A DNA stretch of 64,000 bases from positions 789,905 to 853,904 of the forward strand of contig CALYLW010000067.1 of NCBI GenBank assembly GCA_944989445.1, read 5' to 3'. Numbering within the stretch: position 1 is the first letter of the stretch; each line of letters begins with the position of its first letter. This document shows positions 54,292-64,000 of the stretch, piece after piece. Below the pieces are notes generated by a model. The model ran no database searches, was not told the DNA's origin, and was given only the letters and a program-made list of their open reading frames with translations. Source of the stretch: Ampullaceana balthica (taxonomy: Eukaryota; Mollusca; Gastropoda; Lymnaeidae). Both the position numbers and the translations under genes were made by a program.

Positions 54292-56760
54292 AAATCCCTT
54301 ATATTAACTTCACCGCCGTCTCTGTCTCTCTCTCTGTCTGTCTCTCTCTCATCATCTCATGGGCTCGGCGGGCGGAAAAACAGAAGTCAAAAATGACCCA
54401 CTTCCAATGATCCGATCGAACTGAAATTTGGCACACGGACCCGTCTTACCTAACAATGCATCGTATCAAAATTTCAGATCGATCGAACGTACCGTAATTA
54501 AATTAATGCATTTTTAGTTTATCCTTATATGAGGTATGTAATTTAAATTCACGATTTGTTATTGTTTTTTTGCCACGTGAAAGTTTGAGCATTGAGGCGA
54601 CCCAACGAAACGACGGTGCGCTTTTGTTTACATTTTACGTGTCACTCTGAGCTCGGTCAAGCGAATCGGTGACCAGACTTTTCCCCTCTCCCCCTCCCCC
54701 CCACCCCTCCCCCCCCTAGGGTTATGAAGCAAACTTGTGTTAAGACAGATTCAGTCTGTAAATGTTTGAAAATAATCAATACTGTTAGTTATGTCTCATA
54801 TATAAGGGATTTATAGTCAAAAACTTTGTTTTTACGGGTTTGTTTTATTAAATCCCTTATATTAACTTCACCGGCGTCTCTCTCTCTCTCTCTCTCTGTC
54901 TGTCTTGGGCTCGGCGGGCGGGCGGAAAAACAGAAGTCAAAAATGACCCACTTCCCATGATCCGATCGAACTGAAATTTGGAACACGGACCCGTCTAACC
55001 TAACAATGCATTGTATCAAAATTTCAGATCGATCGAACGTACCGTAATTAAATTAGAGCATTTTTAGTTTATCCTTATATGAGGTATGTAATTCAAAATT
55101 CACTGTTTGTTATTGTTTTTTTTCTGCCCAGTTCCACGTGAGTTTGAGTTGACGCCGACCGTCGTGTTGACGCCGACCGTCGTGCCGACACCCCCTCGCA
55201 TCCCACCCCCATTTATTAAAGACAAGGGACATCACTCGGTGTCAGTCTGTAAATGTTTGAAAATAATCAATACTGTTAGTTATGTCTCATATATAAGGGA
55301 TTTATAGTCAAAAACTTTGTTTTTACGGGTTTGTTTTATTAAATCCCTTATATTAACTTCGCGGCCGTCTCTGTCTTGGGCTCGGCGGGCGGGCGGGCGG
55401 AAAAACAGAAGTCAAAAATGACCCACTTCCCATGATCCGATCGAACTGAAATTTGGCACACGGACCCGTCTGACCTAACAATTCATCGTATCAAAATTTC
55501 AGATCGATCGAACGTACCGTAATTAAATTAATGCATTTTTAGTTTATCCTTATATGAGGTATGTAATTCAAAATTCACTGTTTGTTATTGTTTTTTTTTC
55601 TTCCAGTTTCACGTGAGTTTGAGTTGACGCCGACCGTCGTGTTGACGCCGACCGTCGTGCCGACACCCCCTCACATCCCACCCCCATTTATTAAAGACAA
55701 GGGACATCACTCGGTGTCAGTCTGTAAATGTTTGAAAATAATCACTACTGTTAGTTATGTCTCATATATAAGGGATTTATAGTCAAAAACTTTGTTTTTA
55801 CGGGTTTGTTTTATTAAATCCCTTATATTAACTTCGCGGCCGTCTCTGTCTTGGGCTCGGCGGGCGGGCGGGCGGAAAAACAGAAGTCAAAAATGACCCA
55901 CTTCCCATGATCCGATCGAACTGAAATTTGGCACACGGACCCGTCTGACCTAACAATTCATCGTATCAAAATTTCAGATCGATCGAACGTACCGTAATTA
56001 AATTAATGCATTTTTAGTTTATCCTTATATGAGGTATGTAATTCAAAATTCACTGTTTGTTATTGTTTTTTTTTCTTCCAGTTTCACGTGAGTTTGAGTT
56101 GACGCCGACCGTCGTGTTGACGCCGACCGTCGTGCCGACACCCCCTCACATCCCACCCCCATTTATTAAAGACAAGGGACATCACTCGGTGTCAGTCTGT
56201 AAATGTTTGAAAATAATCACTACTGTTAGTTATGTCTCATATATAAGGGATTTATAGTCAAAAACTTTGTTTTTACGGGTTTGTTTTATTAAATCCCTTA
56301 TATTAACTTCGCGGCCGTCTCTGTCGTCATCTCATCATCTCATGGGCGGGCGGGCGGAAAAACAAATGTCGAAAATGACCCACTTCCCGTGATCCGATCG
56401 AGCTGAAATTTGGCACACGGACCCGTCTGACCTAACAATGCATCGTATCAAAATTTCAGATCGATCGAACGTACCATAATTAAATTAATGCATTTTTAGT
56501 TTATCCTTATATGAGGTATGTAATTCAAATTCACGGTTTGTTATTGTTTTTTTCTTCCACTTCTACGTGAGTTTGAGTTGACGCCGACCGTCGTGCTGAC
56601 ACCCCCTCACGTCCCACCCCCATTTATTAAAGACAAGGGACATCACTCGGTGTCAGTCTGTCAATGTTTGTAGCGTTTGAAAATAATCAATACTGTTAGT
56701 TATGTCTCATATATAAGGGATTTATAGTCAAAAACTTTGTTTTTACGGGTTTGTTTTATT
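54292..56760 (+). repeat. Tandem array of five short LINE-derived elements
   Basis: Units start at 54292, 54850, 55341, 55816 and 56291 (558, 491, 475, 475 and about 470 bp), joined head to tail as GTTTTATT|AAATCCC. Units 3 and 4 look identical by eye. Unit 1 resembles the 36801 copy; units 2-5 carry a TTGACGCCGACCGTCGTG block, doubled in units 2-4. Short frames of 66 residues in the units are repeat by-products, not genes. Confidence 0.9.
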
Positions 56761-57099
56761 GACGTAAATCAATGAGGGTTGCAGGTTGGGTTATTTTGAT
56801 GTATCGGGAAGTTATATAATATAACAGCTGTTTATTACAAGATATTTAATTATGGGTACTCTGAGTGAGCCCAAGAAAATATGCCTACAATACAGTGTTG
56901 AACATGTTGATGTATGGCTTTATTTCATCACCAGGTATTGGTAATAGTATTTTACCTATGTGTCTTCTATGTAATAAAAACTTGTCAAATGATTCAATGG
57001 AAGAAAAAAAAATTGAAAACACTGTCACGGTAACAACTCATGGGGACAACATGTAAGCGAGATCAAGATGGACATTGAGCTTCTTATAACATTAATACA

Positions 57100-57540
57100 C
57101 TAGATTGTTCCGGGGCGCCGTGGCGCCTTCGGCGCCCACTTCTTTTAGGGCGCCTACGGCGCCCACCTTATTCATAAGCAAAAATTAAACTTGCTGAAAT
57201 GTTCACAAAGTATTTTTATAGGGGCCGTCCATAAAGTACGCCACTTTTTTTGTCAAAACCCCAAGTAACTTATCCTTGTTTGATAAATACGAAATATTAA
57301 ACTTCCTGAACTGTACACAAAGTATTTTATAATTATAAATCATCAAATCCTATTTTTACATCGTTCCCTTTTTCCAAAATTAAGATATAAGCTAAAGCAA
57401 TGACGTCATATAATATATTTTTTACAGCGCGTCTTTAATTTGTAATTAATTTGCACACCTTTTGATGCACACCTTGTGTTAAATATAAGATCAACCAATG
57501 ACGTCATATTAAATATTTTTACAGCGCTAATCACCACACG
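57100..57540 (-). mobile_element. Helitron relic with GGCGCC hairpin
   Basis: Minus-strand 3' end: GGCGCCACGGCGCC hairpin, AACAATCTAG, then T. The interior matches the 48163-48598 Helitron. It contains the sequence GGGGCCGTCCATAAAGTACG at 57222-57241, a fragment of the CRE-TIR family. Confidence 0.6.
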
Positions 57541-57718
57541 ATTTTTTAAAACTGCTATAGACTGTTGTACATCATCAGCGTTCCACATCCAATGAGTGAG
57601 CCACTTGAGCTTTTATATTATTTATTTCTTTATTGATTGCACAGTTCCAAAAGACGTACACTATTGGTGGAGAACTTATTTTACCAGCTGTATTTGAGTT
57701 AATATGCAAACCAGCTTT

Positions 57719-60129
57719 GGGGCCGTCCATAAATGACGTCACGCACCTAGGGGGGAGGGGGTCACGCTTTTGTGACGATGCGTGACGAGGGGGAGGGAGG
57801 GGGTTGAAGAAATGTGACGTCACATGAAAAGGGTAACTTTAAATAAAACTTCCACTGTAATATTTGGTCCCTTACAATTTATTTAATGATTTTTAAAAAA
57901 AAACCATCAGTGCTTCTCAAAGTGCCAAAGAAATGCAATATCTGTAGGCCATCAAACGCCGTCGGCGTAAGTTATCAAGAAATGAAAATTAAAGCTAATT
58001 ATAATCCTTAAGTTTGAGAACTCATAAGAGAACGTATAACAGAGTCGTTTGATGTTGACATCAAAGCATTTGTGATGTAGCCGCAGCTCCGTTTGGTTTT
58101 CTTACGGTAGGAGTCGCCGAAATTTTTTGCCCGTTACCCCAAGTTTATGTGTGCGTCCCCCCCCCAGACTCAATGTCCTGCCCACATGACTTGGGCGGGG
58201 ATTTGGGGGAGCGTCGTTAGCGGTGAGTTTTACAAGCATGATAGTGTCTAAAAATGATATCAATAGGATTATGTGTAGTTATTTGAAGTCAAAACGACAC
58301 GGAATATCAAATATATTTGGGGGGGGGGAGGGGATCTATATGATACAATTCTAAACGTTTTAAGCTTGATATAATTGTTCGATTGGTTTTGGGTTTAACG
58401 CCCCTGGCCATTCTAGATATAATAGTATTTATTAACATTATTGAATGCATTAAATTCTTGACATCGCAATTCGAGAGTAGCACAAAATGAGGTGACCAGA
58501 TTTTCCGGGGGGCAAAGCGGGACGGGGCCCCTCGGACGGGGTGGGGGGGGGTCCCCAGGTTTCTGTAGCAAAAAATCGGTACGTCTGGTCACCTTACGCG
58601 TCGGGATCACCGACAAGTCACGGGAAGGCCGTATCAAGGCGTAAAATTTAAATAACCACAGAAATCGACGCACCAACTGGCCTAGTTAATAATAGAAAAA
58701 ATTTAATTTATAATAAATAAAGTTTTAAAAAAATATTTGTTTACACGTTTTTACAAGTGGACTAAAAAGAAGAAAATAATTCAAAACTTGTAAGTTCAAG
58801 TACTTCGATTTAATATGACTAAAAACGTGGGGCGGGCGCTTATGAGGTTTAACATATGCGGTTCACTCATTCTCTCACTTATAGATCTCTCTTTTGCCTT
58901 CTAAATTAGAAATCTTTAATTTTTATACCAAACACCCGCCCCACGTTTTAAGTCTATTAAATGTAAGTACTAGTACTTACAAGTTTTAAATTATTTTATT
59001 CTTTTTAGTCCACTAATAAAAACGTGGTTTTTAACAATATTTTTTTTACCTCTATTTATTTTACCAAACACCTCATCAGCGCCCTCCCAACGTTTAATAA
59101 CAAAGCGATGAGGTCACGGGGTGAACACGTCACGTGCCATTAAACTACGGCAGGCGGGTATAGATGCTTATATAAAGATAAATTAAGAAATGCATTAATT
59201 TAATTACGGTACATTCGATCGATCTGAAAGACAGACACGAAAGCAAGTATATAATAAAATGTAGATAAACTAAAAAGTTCAATAATTTAATAACGGTGCA
59301 TTCGATCTATCTGAAATTTTGATTCAATGCATTGTCACCCAAGATCTATCTGTGGTAAAATTTTGAGATCTCTAGGACCATCAGAAGTGGTTTAATTTTA
59401 CGTTGGCAGATTTGAAAAATTGTGGACAGACAAACCAACAAACAATGCCACAGGAACGAACGCGAGTTAATAAAAACGTGGTAAAAAATATCACCGTTTT
59501 GAATATTTAATTAAATTTAAGAAAATATTAAGTCATTCGTACCCAAAATTAAAATAAAACTAATTGTATTTAAAGTATTGAAAAAAGCGGGACAAACGGG
59601 CGTCCCGCCGGTACAAGCGAGGGTCAGCGGGACATGAGGTCTGAAATCGGGACTGTCCCGCCTAAATCGGGACGTCTGGTCACCTTACACAAAACAACTT
59701 TTCTTCTTAGCTCAGATTTTAAGGCATTAATTTTAAATATCACAGAAAGGATACGTGATACAGACAAGTCATGTGGATTAAGATTATTGTCACTCGTGTC
59801 AATATAAATGAAAGTAGGGTGGATTTAGGTGTCTTCGTATAGTACGTAGGTTAGTAGTCAAATTTAAAAGATGCATTTTCTGGAAGGAACCGGTTCAATA
59901 GTGGGCATATGTTCCAAGCGTACACGTACAAATTACGGTACACATGACGTATTTTAATATATCTAGTGGAAAGAAAATAAGGTGGTTTTTTTTTGGGGGG
60001 GGGGCTGGGGGTCAAAGCTTTGCGACGTATTTTTGGAGGGGGAGGGGTCTAACTTTTTGTGACGACGCGTGACGAGGGGGGGGGTGAAAAATCGGCCAAA
60101 ATAGCGTGACGTCATTTATGGACGGCCCC
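57719..60129. mobile_element. CRE-TIR element in hAT pseudogene 3
   Basis: GGGGCCGTCCATAAATGACG...CGTCATTTATGGACGGCCCC with 3-bp duplication TTT (57716-57718, 60130-60132). TGACGTCA at both ends. The interior matches 41978-43620 and is split by the element 58488-59687. Confidence 0.88.
58488..59687. mobile_element. TIR element with TRAGGTGACCAG ends
   Basis: Begins TGAGGTGACCAGATTTTCC and ends GGGACGTCTGGTCACCTTA, flanked by CACAAAA on both sides (58481-58487, 59688-59694). A second GTACGTCTGGTCACCTTA lies at 58579-58596, so a complete 110-bp mini-copy is nested at its left edge. Non-coding; a 7-8 bp duplication suggests hAT-like. Confidence 0.75.
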
Positions 60130-60523
60130 TTTCGACATTATAAAAATAATTCCACTGAGTAATAACGCTGCACATAGAAAGATTGACAGAATGGCTCAGC
60201 GTGTAGAAAATTCTTTATCTGAATACTTAAAAACAACACTTTACCAGGAAATAAAGATTTACTTTTAGCCTATGAAGATTTGTAAGAGGAAATATTTTGC
60301 CAAGAATCGTTATTTACTAAATGTTTGCAAACAGATACGAAAGGTGAAACGTTATTTACTTAATTTAAAAGATTTTTCAATGTAAAAGATACACCCTTGA
60401 CAAATAGCATTTCTATTCCTACTGGCGTTGTTCCGACAAAGGTATAATTTAAACAAGCTGTACCGAATGTATATTCAGTTCGTTGTGTAATTGATTGACA
60501 TCATCTAGTCGCATAATATCATA

Positions 60524-60664
60524 GGGGCCGTCCATAAATGACGTCACGCGCCTAAAAAAGGGGTGGGGGGGTAAGCATTTGTGATGATGTGTGTCGATGG
60601 GGATGGGGGGTTAAAAGAAATATGACTTCACATAAAATAAAATTTTTTAAAAAACGTAATAAAA
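60524..60664. mobile_element. CRE-TIR element, left part
   Basis: GGGGCCGTCCATAAATGACG followed by a G-rich run, cut at about 60664 by the inverted family-2 repeat. Interior sequence of this family resumes at about 62213 (CAATTTATTTAATGACG). Confidence 0.7.
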
Positions 60665-60847
60665 AACCAAGTTTTTCACTATAAATCCTTTATGTACTAG
60701 ACGCAACTAGAAGAATGTTCATTATAATACGCAGCGCAAGACCATCCAAAAATACAAAATTGCAGTTGTGTCGTAAAACATGTTTAACATTATGCGCAAC
60801 GATCACGAATATGTTTATAAAAAGTGTTGTCAATAAAATACGCACCT

Positions 60848-61905
60848 TATCCTATCTTATCTGTTTACAGACGCTCCTTCTGTACAGAAGATTATTGCGT
60901 CCTACGCTTATCTATGGTTTGTGTTTAGTCCTGCATTTTTATTAGAGATTTAAATGTTGATAAAGTGTTGGTTTTCCTGGATTCTTCAGGCAACCCATTC
61001 CACGCCCGAATTCCGGACGGGAAGAAGGAAAACTTGTATGTGTTTGTTCTTGCATACGGAATAAGAAAGGTGTTTTTATCCTTATGTCTATCTGAGGGTT
61101 GTATGAAGTTATCTTTGTGTTGTATTTCTAAATTAGAATAATTAGAAAAATTGAACATCATAATCGTAATAATAAAAATTAACAAGTCATTGGACCATTA
61201 AAGACATATTTTTCAAGTGAGCAGAAATACTTGTTAGTAAGGAATATTTTATTTGAATAATTTCACTGATACATTTAACGTTTGGACCATGATCTATTTA
61301 GATTTATATTTTAATTTATCAATCAATTGCTTAGTTTTCTCTGCTTATTATTTTATTACTGCTTTGTTTTTAATGACGTAAAATAAATTACAAATCACCA
61401 ATTATTATTGATCTATATTAAGCCAGCTTTAAGCCACTCTATAAATACCACTCCGTTTTAATGTATGATTACTACTTTGCTTTTGGTTCTTCTATCCTTT
61501 AGTGTTTCAAGGTTTAATGATTTAACTAATGGTGTTATTCTTGTCAGTTTCGAATATTCTCCAGTAATGAATCTGGCCATGGGCGTCGCTAGGAATTTTT
61601 CCCGCAAAAAAATCCCACTTTTTTAAAATTTTAACTGACAATGCCATACAGGTACAATTTTCAATTAAATTCAAGTTCAGTATAAAATAAGGGTTGAAAA
61701 AAGCCTTAGAAATTAATAAGACTTACAAATTAGTGCTGTAATAGCTAAAATACAACATTTATTAATGCATTTAATAAATTAAAAACTTTTTTTCTCAAAT
61801 GTAGGGGGGGGGGCAAATGCCCCCCCTTGCCCCCCCTTCCCTACGCCCATGAATCTGGCAGCTCTTTTTTGAATTTGTTCTAGTTTATCAATGTTTTCTT
61901 TGGTG
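60848..61905 (-). pseudogene. CR1/L2-like LINE fragment with two insertions
   Basis: Minus-strand 3' end with the TTATC tail, WNGLPEE segment (60925-61140), then about 320 bp of unrelated AT-rich DNA (61140-61455), then RT C-terminal sequence again (61456-61577), a hAT-type MITE (61578-61851) and the remainder (61852-61905). Confidence 0.75.
61578..61851. mobile_element. hAT-type MITE in the LINE fragment
   Basis: CATGGGCGTCGCTAGG...CCCTACGCCCATG with perfect 8-bp duplication AATCTGGC (61570-61577, 61852-61859). Long C/G runs at its right end. Confidence 0.88.
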
Positions 61906-62774
61906 CGCGACAGAAAGGTTGTTCAATATAATACGCACCGCGACACTCTATCTCAAAAAATAACATGATACATAGGAACAAATATAGTAATCGAAAAATT
62001 CAATAATTTAAATACAGTACATGCGATTGATCTGAAATTTTGATACATAGTTTATATCATCGCCACGAAATGTGCCTGCTAAATTTCAGCTCGCTAGCTT
62101 ACGAGGAAGTGGGTTAAAAATATATCCAAAGTTTTGGCGACCGACAATCAAGCAAGCAATCAAGGGTTCAAACAAACAGACACCACGAGTTAATATAAAG
62201 GATTTAAAAATCGCGCAACTATAAATAAAATTTCTACATAACATTGCTAGCAATTTATTTAATGACGTTTTAAATAGCTTCACGCGTCTTAAGATGCGTA
62301 CGGCTCGTGAAAATTTATCAAATAATTTTTTGTTTGTTTGAAATATTCCCTGTGAAATACTTTTAACACGAAAATGCTTGAGAAGTATCTGTCAAAAGGA
62401 AATAAAATAAAGTTCTTTCTGACAATGACAAACTACAAACTATTTTCATACAACTTTTCCCTCTGAACATGAAAGAAAAATCATAAAACACGAAAAAGAG
62501 CTCTACTACTTATTTGAATCAATGACAGGAAGTTAACGAGTCCTTGAAATACTCCGACATTATGTAGTTACCAGTTGAGACGTACCAATGTTGTTGTTTT
62601 TCCATAAATTTCCCCACCCCCTTTCTCATTGCTTCCTCCACTCACAACTCATTTCTCTTTGCAACTATTCTTTTGCATATGGATAAATATTTCTAATTAA
62701 TATGATAGTAGCATGTATATGATCAAAGTTGTGAAACTTTTTAATGTTTATTAATATTCATACAAATTTGTATT

Positions 62775-62955
62775 GGGGCCGTCCATAAAGTACGTGACGC
62801 TATTTTTGACCATTTTTAATTCCCCCCTCCCCCTGTCACAAATCTCGGAACTAAAGTACGTCACACTTTCGAACAAAAATGTTTTTTTTAATTAACAACA
62901 TAATTAGCATTTAATATAAAACACCGTGACGTCACACATGGCTGGACCTAGACCA
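62775..62955. mobile_element. CRE-TIR element, truncated copy
   Basis: GGGGCCGTCCATAAAGTACG...GTGACGTCACACATGGC; matches the first two thirds of 50620-50881, then lost at about 62955. Confidence 0.75.
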
Positions 62956-63085
62956 CTCAGCCGCCGCCGGGCGCCGAACACGCCGCAAAATTTTCGTCCG
63001 CCGAAAATCCGCCGGAAAATATGCGGCGCGCCGCATTAGCCGCCGTATTTTGTCCGCCGTAAATCCGCCGAAAAATGAACGAGCC
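62956..63085. repeat. CCGCCG-rich patch
   Basis: About 130 bp with at least ten GCCGCC/CCGCCG motifs separated by short AT spacers (AAAAT, TAAAT), in otherwise AT-rich DNA. No coding recognised. Confidence 0.7.
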
Positions 63086-63587
63086 GCCGTAACGTAAATT
63101 TTGTTTTCTTAAGATTAATTGCGTTCCGTTTTAAGATCGAATGAATTTTTAGAATAACCGTCGCCGAAAGTGTGACAAAAATGAGTTATTTGTACAGTTT
63201 TTTACTAAACCTAAATAATCATTGATACAGTTCTTGCAAGTTATCTTTTTCTTACAATCTTAATTTATAAAATACTAATTAAAATACAAATCAATAAATT
63301 AATTAATTTAAGTTATCGTTTAAGCTTTGTCGTAAATAGGCGATTTATTATTACTTAATTATGGCTCAACGATCTTCTACTAGCAGATAGTAGGTAAGCC
63401 TAAATTAATTGTTTCAATTAACTAGATACTAGTTTAGTCAATAACTGATGATTTTTAAGGGTTATCCTGAAGTTTTAGCACGTAATTTTTTGTTGCTGCG
63501 CATTTTAATTTTCTCGGGAGAACTTTCATTTTTTAATTTATTAAATGCATTTATATATGTTATATTTTAGTTATTATATCGCTAATT

Positions 63588-64000
63588 TGTAAGGCTTTTA
63601 AATTTATAAGGCTTTTTCGGCCCTTGACGCTACATAATCGGAGTAGGATACATCATTTTTGTTTATCTAGCACCCTGCTAGCTAGATTTTTTTTTACCTG
63701 GAACGACCCATGCTAAAATAAATTTACTGACTGAAGATGTTTTTAAGAAAAAGTTTCATTCATCTATTTTAAGATTCTTAGAAGATCAATAAATATTTTA
63801 ATGAAAATTTCATTTTTTTATTTCCTTACTAGATGTTTGATTCTTTTTTGTTTGTTTGTAAGTGAGAAAATTTGCTTGGCCTCTTGCTGTGACAACCCAG
63901 CAAGTAGGGTGCTAGATAAACAAAATGGATGTATCCTACTCTACTCTGATTATGTAGCGTCAAGGGCCGAATACAGCCTTATAAATTAAAAAGCCTTACA
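63588..64000. repeat. Fold-back element with ~100-bp inverted arms
   Basis: Left arm 63588-63690 (TGTAAGGCTTTTAAATTTAT...) and right arm 63895-64000 are inverted copies, roughly 90 percent alike by eye, including CGGCCCTTGACGCTACATAA and TTTATCTAGCACCCT. The spacer is about 200 bp and AT-rich. The right arm ends exactly at the window edge, so the full extent is unknown. Confidence 0.85.

Larger units (their letters stand above)
56880..60520 (+). pseudogene. hAT transposase pseudogene 3 (ZBED5-like), N-terminal half
   Basis: Pieces: 56925-57040 with the BED-finger start (GFISSPGIGN, MCLLCNKNLSND); 57665-57718 (GELILPAVFELICKPA); then 60130-60520 (FDIIKIIPLSNNAAHRKIDR, CLQTDTKGETLFT, FKQAVPNVYSV). 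The second and third pieces join in frame across the CRE-TIR element 57719-60129 if one TTT is kept. Interrupted also by a Helitron relic (57100-57540) and cut at 60524 by another CRE-TIR element. Several stops. Confidence 0.8.
60665..62212 (-). mobile_element. Family-2 LINE-like repeat, inverted copy
   Basis: Reverse complement of the family at 47829: tail near 60665-60700, head (AGTTAATATAAAGGATTT on the plus strand) at about 62190-62210. It is split at 60848-61905 by a CR1-like LINE fragment. Confidence 0.7.

Noticed and set aside
55582..56257. Two identical 66-residue frames
   Set aside because: They are the same place in two copies of the tandem repeat; no protein features beyond the repeated DNA.

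Overview
This is animal nuclear DNA: AT-rich, with spliced genes and a very dense, deeply nested load of transposable elements. The gene sequences and repeat types (CR1/L2-like, RTE, Tx1/L1-like and RNase H-bearing I-group LINEs, Helitrons, hAT, pogo-like and piggyBac-like elements) fit a lophotrochozoan, most likely a gastropod mollusc. That is inference from family resemblance; no species can be named. There are no bacterial features.

Only two host genes are recognisable. MAU2 (the SCC4 cohesin-loader subunit) lies on the minus strand at 1176-16197. I resolved 18 coding exons, every junction keeping frame, giving 596 residues, with one 18-nt microexon. GATAD2 (p66, a NuRD subunit) lies on the plus strand at 30722-33010 in two coding exons, 678 residues. 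They are head to head, about 14.5 kb apart. Their human orthologues MAU2 and GATAD2A are also neighbours, on 19p13.11, so this looks like ancient microsynteny.

Layout. 1-16.2 kb: MAU2, with introns holding a piggyBac-like MITE, two pogo-like elements (one carrying a gag-only LTR element), and Helitrons. 16.3-17.6 kb: CR1-like LINE 3' ends. 17.7-22.4 kb: a nearly intact LINE with endonuclease, RT and RNase H. 23.4-25.6 kb: a TIR element (the 'CRE-TIR' family) split by a LINE fragment, then a short LINE-like repeat. 26.8-27.3 kb: a hAT-type MITE with a tRNA-like core. 29.2-29.7 kb: CR1 relic. 30.7-33.0 kb: GATAD2. 34.4-34.9 kb: a 25-bp minisatellite. 36.2-46.4 kb: hAT elements broken by a gag-bearing LTR retrotransposon with 5-bp target duplications and by a CRE-TIR element. 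46.4-53.9 kb: a second hAT element swollen by nested insertions. 54.3-56.8 kb: five tandem copies of a short element that matches the two ends of the 17.7-kb LINE. 56.9-60.5 kb: a third broken hAT (ZBED5-like) transposase. 60.5-64 kb: further nested elements, a CCGCCG-rich patch and a large fold-back reaching the window edge.

The most interesting non-gene structure is a set of parasite relationships: (1) a LINE and short derivatives that look like its ends joined at an 11-bp direct repeat, comparable in design to ingi/RIME; (2) a tRNA-derived SINE sharing the 3' tail of the CR1-like LINE; (3) TIR elements that carry TGACGTCA (CRE) sites at both ends, make 3-bp target duplications, and sit repeatedly inside hAT transposase reading frames; (4) a hAT-type MITE carrying a tRNA-like module. 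Stretches not listed below show nothing I can support.
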